This document shows positions 14,386 through 18,039 of a stretch of 18,039 nucleotides of DNA, piece by piece; position 1 is the stretch's first letter; each line of letters opens with the position of its first letter. The stretch spans positions 1 to 18,039 of the forward strand of contig CAZXCT010000025.1 in the NCBI GenBank assembly GCA_964639395.1, in the 5' to 3' direction. Under the pieces are notes generated by a model that was given only the letters and a program-made list of their open reading frames with translations, was not told where the DNA came from and made no database searches. Source of the DNA: ATZT02 sp964639395. Lineage in GTDB: Bacteria; Actinomycetota; Actinomycetes; S36-B12; UBA5976. Made by a program: the position numbers and the translations under genes.

Positions 14386-15363
14386 ATGGTTGAAATCGCC
14401 TGGTTTGACGCTCGTTCGTGGAGTAAGGGCTACACCACCGGATGGGAGCGATATTCCACAGAAATTGGTCGGCGCTTACTAGCCGCAGGAATAATTAGCG
14501 CTTGGCAACCACCAGTGAGTAACAAACTCAATCTTTTATTAAGTGATCTAATAGCTGCTAATAAAGGTGGCGATCACAAAATTGCGCACTTTCCAACTTA
14601 TCCGCCTTTAACTAAATCGAAAGCAAAATCTCAAATCTTTACATTGCATGATTTAACTTGGTGGAAGTATCCAGAGACAGCCTCTTTATTAGGTAAAACT
14701 TATTATAAATTTCATGCTGAAAAAGCTGTTCGACAATCAGATGCAGTAATTGTCCCGAGTCGATGTGTTGCTGGTGAAGTTATTGAGAAATTCAAAATTA
14801 ATGAAAATTTAGTTCATGTTATTCAACACGGTAATTCACTACCCAATGAAAACATAAAGAGTTTTGACAATATAAAACCATATTTTTTATCGATTGGCAC
14901 TATTGAACCAAGAAAAAATCTTGATACCTACGCGCGAGCAATCTCTAAAAGCGGACTCAGCAAAGATTTTGACTTTATTCATGTAGGTAGAGATGCTTGG
15001 GGTTCACTACCAAAAGAGTTTAAAAGAGTGAGAGCTAATTTGGATTCTGAACTAGCGGCTTTAGTTAAAGGTGCTACTGCGTTAGTGATGCCCTCTATAT
15101 ATGAAGGTTTCGGCCTACCAATGCTAGAAGCACATGCCTTAGGTGTGCCAGTTATTGCCAATAACATCGAGGCACTAAAAGAACTTCAATTAAAAGAAGA
15201 TGTCATGGTTAATTGTGCGCTGCTTGATGATTTTGTCGCTGCCTTGATTTCTTTTGCTAACAATCCAACGAAACTCTCGAATACTTCAATTGCCCAAACT
15301 CAATTATTGAACTGGGATTTAGCAACTAAGCAACACCAGCAGCTATATGAGGCTTTACTTTGA
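14386..15363 (+). CDS. GT4-family glycosyltransferase (GT-B fold)
   Basis: Retaining nucleotide-sugar-dependent glycosyltransferase, cytosolic or membrane-surface, expected to extend the lipid-linked oligosaccharide. It has 325 residues, slightly short for GT4. The N-terminal acceptor domain includes GYTTGWERY near residues 15-23 and HDLTWWKYPE near 88-97. The C-terminal donor domain has LSIGTIEPRKNL near 168-179, HVGRDAWG, and the GT4 donor-site motif PSIYEGFGLPMLEA near 236-249 followed by LGVPVIANN. The ATG is the first codon after a well-placed -10 box. Its TGA overlaps the TTG start of the WecG-family gene, suggesting coupled translation. The linkage formed and the donor sugar cannot be predicted. 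Confidence 0.92.
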   Translation: MVEIAWFDARSWSKGYTTGWERYSTEIGRRLLAAGIISAWQPPVSNKLNLLLSDLIAANKGGDHKIAHFPTYPPLTKSKAKSQIFTLHDLTWWKYPETASLLGKTYYKFHAEKAVRQSDAVIVPSRCVAGEVIEKFKINENLVHVIQHGNSLPNENIKSFDNIKPYFLSIGTIEPRKNLDTYARAISKSGLSKDFDFIHVGRDAWGSLPKEFKRVRANLDSELAALVKGATALVMPSIYEGFGLPMLEAHALGVPVIANNIEALKELQLKEDVMVNCALLDDFVAALISFANNPTKLSNTSIAQTQLLNWDLATKQHQQLYEALL

Positions 15364-16112
15364 AGAGCTTAAGAATTAGCTCGGTTGAATTAACCATAGC
15401 CGACCAAGGGGAAGTTTTTAAAAAAATTTTTGAATTTTTGTCTACCCCTGTGACCAATTTTGTGGTTACTCCGAATGCTGGGCAATTACGCAGCTACCGA
15501 AATAGCCAAAGTTTGAGAGAATTTCTAAGAGCCGCAGATCTAAAACTCATTGATGGGTGGCCCTTAGCAGTTGCCGCGAGCATTGTGGAAGGTCGGAAAA
15601 TTTCGCGTGTTACGGGCAGTGACTTATTGCCAGAGATTTTTAAAAATCTTACTCACGACACTCGGGTGGGCATTATCGGTGGATCTGACGCAAATCTAAT
15701 AACGAATAGTTTGAACGCTAAATACCCAAATTTAAATTTAGTACTAGTCAATGATGCAATATGGCAAGCCTCTGAACAAGCCGCTGAAAATATTGAAAAA
15801 CTATGCGTAGACAATAATCTAGCAATTTTAATTTTGGCGCTGGGCCACCCTAAGCAAGAAATTTTGGCAAAATATTTGTCTCAGAAAAATATTTCTTCAC
15901 TTTCGCTAGTTTTATGCTTTGGTGCAAGTGTTGATTTTATTGTTGGCCTACAAAAACGCGCCCCTAAATTTATTCAAAAAATTGGTTTAGAATGGTTTTA
16001 TAGATTAGTTCTTAATCCAAAAAGATTTTTGAATAGATATATAGCGGCGTTATGGCCTGCCATTGTATTGATAATAAGCGCAATTAGATTAAGGTTTTTT
16101 AGATTTCGTTAA
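15360..16112 (+). CDS. WecG/TagA/CpsF-family glycosyltransferase (GT26)
   Basis: Family members add a second sugar, such as ManNAc or ManNAcA, to an undecaprenyl-diphosphate-linked sugar. The 250 residues carry the residues important in the structurally studied TagA: T37 in FVVTPNA, the proposed catalytic base D65 in LKLIDGWP, and Q166 in LGHPKQE. Other family blocks are RVTGSDLLPE near 83-92, RVGIIGGSD near 102-110 and CFGASVDFIVGLQKRAP in the last third. The C-terminus (GLEWFYRLVLNPKRFLNRY, then a hydrophobic segment and a basic tail) fits the membrane-binding appendage of the family, which can also promote activity. Translation begins at TTG 15360, overlapping the upstream TGA. The last 24 bp overlap the convergent SET gene. 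It probably follows the initiating phosphotransferase encoded at 12109-13518. Confidence 0.93.
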   Translation: MKSLRISSVELTIADQGEVFKKIFEFLSTPVTNFVVTPNAGQLRSYRNSQSLREFLRAADLKLIDGWPLAVAASIVEGRKISRVTGSDLLPEIFKNLTHDTRVGIIGGSDANLITNSLNAKYPNLNLVLVNDAIWQASEQAAENIEKLCVDNNLAILILALGHPKQEILAKYLSQKNISSLSLVLCFGASVDFIVGLQKRAPKFIQKIGLEWFYRLVLNPKRFLNRYIAALWPAIVLIISAIRLRFFRFR

Positions 16113-16607
16113 ATCTTGATACTTTCTCTCAAGATAAGGGCTAAAAAAACCTTGATACTTTTGCTGTAAGTCGTCTCGCATCCAGTCTTTGCCGGTAACA
16201 ATTTTTCGACAATTTTCACTTTTACATTCACATTTGAATTCGTCATAATCATCACTATCGCTCATGGCGTAGTCGTAAGCAATCTCTTCACCTACATTTA
16301 TATCGCGAATTGCCACCACAATTGTTGGGCCCAATAATCCGCAATTTGGATCGCATGAATGATTAATTTGATCCCCTGGCTCTGGCGTTTCACCAGACAT
16401 TAAATAAAGTTCTTCATCAATTTGGATTGATCGAGAAATTCTCTCTTTTGTGAAGTTAGCTAATTCCGCTTTATTAATTACTGTGCCACCAAAACAGGCA
16501 ACACTTTCACCCTTAGCAATAAATGAGATTGCATAACTACCCCAACCCTTATTTTGAGTGGGTCTAGCTTCGGCTTTAGGCGATAGCCAATTGGATTCCA
16601 ACTTCAC
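16089..16607 (-). CDS. SET-domain protein-lysine methyltransferase with post-SET zinc cluster
   Basis: Predicted SAM-dependent lysine methyltransferase of unknown target. In 172 residues it shows a complete small SET domain: NKGWGSYA near residues 19-26 (SAM-binding turn), the knot-forming INHSCDPNCG at 81-90, GEEIAYDYA at 106-114 with the catalytic Tyr candidates Y111/Y113, and a post-SET CECKSENC (C126, C128, C133) that would bind zinc with a Cys of the NHSC segment. SET proteins are mostly eukaryotic but occur sporadically in bacteria. Start: GTG at 16607 is annotated, but AAGAGG (16607-16612) stands 5 nt before an in-frame TTG at 16601, which may be the real start. It is a lone gene between the glycan locus and serS, so context gives no target. 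Confidence 0.9.
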   Translation of the reverse strand: MKLESNWLSPKAEARPTQNKGWGSYAISFIAKGESVACFGGTVINKAELANFTKERISRSIQIDEELYLMSGETPEPGDQINHSCDPNCGLLGPTIVVAIRDINVGEEIAYDYAMSDSDDYDEFKCECKSENCRKIVTGKDWMRDDLQQKYQGFFSPYLERKYQDLTKSKKP

Positions 16608-16671
16608 CTCTTGCGGTCGAGTAGGTAATCATTCCACCTCTTTCTACGCCAAGCCGAGCGCCACCTTCTAC

Positions 16672-16677
16672 TAGGCT
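16672..16677 (+). promoter_or_regulatory. Putative -10 box of serS (leaderless)
   Basis: TAGGCT stands exactly 7 nt before the GTG at 16685. The AGG at 16679-16681 is only 3 nt from the start and too close to act as a ribosome binding site. Confidence 0.5.
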
Positions 16678-16684
16678 GAGGTTT

Positions 16685-17977
16685 GTGATTAATCCAGAAA
16701 TTCTTAGAAGCCAGCCTGAGTTAGTGCGCCAGTCACAGCTTGCGCGTGGCGAGTCAGCGGCTTTAGTTGATGAATTTCTTAATCAGGACACTATTTGGCG
16801 CTCACTCACAGTTAAAACCGATGATTTAAGAAACCAACAAAAACTACTTGGCAAAGAAGTGGGACAAGCTAAGGCAGCTAAAGACCTCACTCTGCTTGAG
16901 AAATTAACTTCAAAAGGGGGCAAGCTAGCAACCGAAATTGATCAGATAGCACACGAGCTTGAAGCGGCAAGATTAAATAGTGAAGTAGCTTTAAAAAAAA
17001 TCTCTAACTTAGTTGATGCAGCGGCCCCTGTCGGGGATGAATCACAATTTAAAATTCTTGAAACTAATGGAGCAATAAAAGATTTTGATTCATTGGGTAT
17101 AAAAGTATTGGATCATGTTGAAATTGGTAATAATTTAAAACTTATTGATATAGAACGCGGGGCAAAAGTTTCAGGCTCACGCTTTTATTATTTAATAAAT
17201 GATGGTGCACTGCTTGAGTTGGCATTAGTTAATTTTGCGATGGATATTGCTCGTGAGTTCGAATTTACGCCAGTGATCCCCCCGGCTTTAGTAAAACCGC
17301 AAGCCATGGAAGGCACCGGCTTTTTAGGGCAAGCTGCTGAAAATGTTTATCGAATTGAATCAGATGATTTGTATTTGGTTGGAACCAGCGAAGTACCGCT
17401 AGCGGCAATGCATATGGATGAAATTTTAAATGCAAAAGAATTACCTATAAGGTATGCCGGTTACTCACCTTGTTACCGTCGTGAAGCAGGCTCTCACGGC
17501 AGAGACACTCGTGGGATATTTAGAGTGCATTGGTTTGACAAGGTAGAAATGTTTGTATTCACCACGGTAGAAAACGCTCTAGCAGAACATGAAAAGTTAT
17601 TGAACATCGAAAAAACTGTGCTCACCCGCCTTGAAATTCCATTTAGAGTTATTGATGTCGCATCTGGCGATCTTGGAAGTAGCGCTTCTCGTAAATATGA
17701 TTGTGAAGCTTGGATCCCTTCGATGGGTGAATATCGAGAGCTAACCTCTACCTCTAACTGCACTGAATATCAATCTCGAAGATTAAAGATAAGAACGCGA
17801 GACGAAAACAATAAAACTCAATATGTCGCAACCTTAAATGGCACACTAATTGCTATGACTCGAACCATAGTGGCTTTATTAGAGAACCATCAAAATGCCA
17901 CAGGTGGGGTAGATATCCCTAAAGCCTTGCAACCATATTTACAAAACAGAACAACCCTCGACGCAAAAAATTCATAA
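16685..17977 (+). CDS. serS: Seryl-tRNA synthetase
   Basis: Class II aminoacyl-tRNA synthetase that charges tRNA-Ser (and tRNA-Sec where present); cytosolic dimer and essential. The 430 residues match bacterial SerRS. The N-terminus MINPEILRSQPELV is the usual SerRS start, followed by the long antiparallel coiled-coil arm (about residues 30-105) that grips the tRNA-Ser variable arm. Catalytic-domain features: TSEVPL at 234-239, motif 2 CYRREAGSHGRDTRGIFR from 263, and motif 3 NGTLIAMTRTIVALLENHQ at 385-403 with its conserved Arg. The GTG start is supported by the protein alignment and by a -10 box 7 nt upstream. A tRNA-Ser gene begins 26 bp after the stop, so the enzyme and a cognate substrate are neighbours. 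Confidence 0.98.
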   Translation: MINPEILRSQPELVRQSQLARGESAALVDEFLNQDTIWRSLTVKTDDLRNQQKLLGKEVGQAKAAKDLTLLEKLTSKGGKLATEIDQIAHELEAARLNSEVALKKISNLVDAAAPVGDESQFKILETNGAIKDFDSLGIKVLDHVEIGNNLKLIDIERGAKVSGSRFYYLINDGALLELALVNFAMDIAREFEFTPVIPPALVKPQAMEGTGFLGQAAENVYRIESDDLYLVGTSEVPLAAMHMDEILNAKELPIRYAGYSPCYRREAGSHGRDTRGIFRVHWFDKVEMFVFTTVENALAEHEKLLNIEKTVLTRLEIPFRVIDVASGDLGSSASRKYDCEAWIPSMGEYRELTSTSNCTEYQSRRLKIRTRDENNKTQYVATLNGTLIAMTRTIVALLENHQNATGGVDIPKALQPYLQNRTTLDAKNS

Positions 17978-17985
17978 AACTTAAC

Positions 17986-18008
17986 CCACCGTACGATTTA
18001 CTCGGTGG
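17986..18008 (+). other. Possible hairpin between serS and tRNA-Ser, overlapping the tRNA 5' end
   Basis: CCACCG at 17986-17991 can pair with CGGTGG at 18003-18008 around an 11-nt loop. There is no following T-run, so it is not a standard intrinsic terminator. Its 3' arm is the start of the tRNA acceptor stem, so in a read-through transcript it would compete with tRNA folding. Confidence 0.4.
17992..17997 (+). promoter_or_regulatory. Candidate -10 box of tRNA-Ser
   Basis: TACGAT fits TANNNT and lies 6 nt before the first base of the mature tRNA (18004). No convincing -35 box was seen. If real, transcription would begin at or next to the mature 5' end. Confidence 0.35.
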
Positions 18009-18039
18009 CGTGTCCGAGCGGCCAAAGGAGCACGCCTCG
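18004..18039 (+). tRNA. tRNA-Ser, probable CGA anticodon (3' part beyond window)
   Basis: The 5' half of a tRNA-Ser is visible. Acceptor strand GGTGGCG (18004-18010), TG, D-stem TCC (18013-18015) pairing with GGA (18027-18029) around GAGCGGCCAAA, then G26 and the anticodon stem CACGC (18031-18035). The loop starts C, then the universal T33 (18037), so the visible CG (18038-18039) are anticodon positions 34-35; among serine anticodons only CGA begins with CG. The D-arm wording GTCCGAGCGGCC is typical of bacterial tRNA-Ser, and the neighbouring serS agrees. The variable arm, T arm and 3' end are not in the window. Confidence 0.88.

Noticed and set aside
16608..16684. Riboswitch or T-box-like leader upstream of serS
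   Set aside because: Only 77 bp are available, shared with the divergent SET gene; only 4-bp complementary arms were seen, and the -10 box lies 7 nt before the start, leaving no leader.
17494..17763. 89-residue minus-strand open frame inside serS
   Set aside because: Lies opposite conserved class II synthetase motif 2 and the following core, so the open frame follows from serS codon use; no own promoter or ribosome binding site seen.
1..18039. CRISPR arrays, insertion sequences, integrases, toxin-antitoxin pairs or phage genes
   Set aside because: No spaced direct repeats, terminal inverted repeats, transposase or integrase motifs were seen; all frames are accounted for by metabolic, glycan and translation genes.

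Overview
The window looks like part of a very compact, AT-rich actinobacterial genome. A freshwater acI-type lineage ('Ca. Nanopelagicales') is my best guess, and it is an inference: base composition is low in GC by eye, the proteins have an actinobacterial flavour, only about 1.4% of the window is intergenic, and the first genes of transcription units carry a TANNNT box 6-8 nt before the start codon and no Shine-Dalgarno sequence, as expected for leaderless mRNAs.

Layout. Bases 1-968 hold the 3' part of a zinc alcohol dehydrogenase (+). A minus-strand operon (5258 to 965) encodes, in transcription order, a DegT/DnrJ-type sugar aminotransferase, an extended-SDR NAD-dependent epimerase/dehydratase, a GtrB/DPM1-like polyprenyl-phosphate glycosyltransferase and an L-2-hydroxyglutarate-oxidase-like flavoenzyme. 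A plus-strand operon (5306-9714) encodes a large polytopic GT-C-like membrane protein, an unrecognised 309-residue soluble protein and a Wzx-type flippase. A Wzy/O-antigen-ligase-like polymerase (-) meets the flippase tail to tail. Then come tadA and a dTDP-sugar 3,5-epimerase (+), a rhamnosyltransferase-like GT2 plus the initiating polyprenyl-phosphate sugar phosphotransferase (-), a GT4 glycosyltransferase plus a WecG/TagA/CpsF glycosyltransferase (+), a bacterial SET-domain protein (-), serS (+), and the 5' half of a tRNA-Ser cut by the window edge.

How the genes work together (inference from families). About 12 kb carries the parts of a Wzx/Wzy-dependent surface polysaccharide pathway: an initiating phosphotransferase, a WecG-type second-step transferase, GT2 and GT4 chain-extending enzymes, nucleotide-sugar tailoring enzymes (aminotransferase, epimerase, 3,5-epimerase), a flippase and a polymerase/ligase. 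Extracytoplasmic modification may come from the GtrB-like and GT-C-like proteins. RmlA, RmlB, RmlD and a GtrA flippase are not present here. The pathway is split over several short units on alternating strands, with the housekeeping genes tadA and serS interleaved or adjacent.

Most notable: a repeated leaderless-promoter pattern that re-sets the starts of two genes; three convergent gene pairs whose stop codons interlock in a 4-bp palindrome-like overlap; an epimerase whose catalytic Lys position holds Thr; a candidate new glycosyltransferase family (7511-8440); and an oxidase normally linked to L-2-hydroxyglutarate sitting inside a glycan operon. No CRISPR array, insertion sequence, phage gene or gene-free stretch above 300 bp was found.
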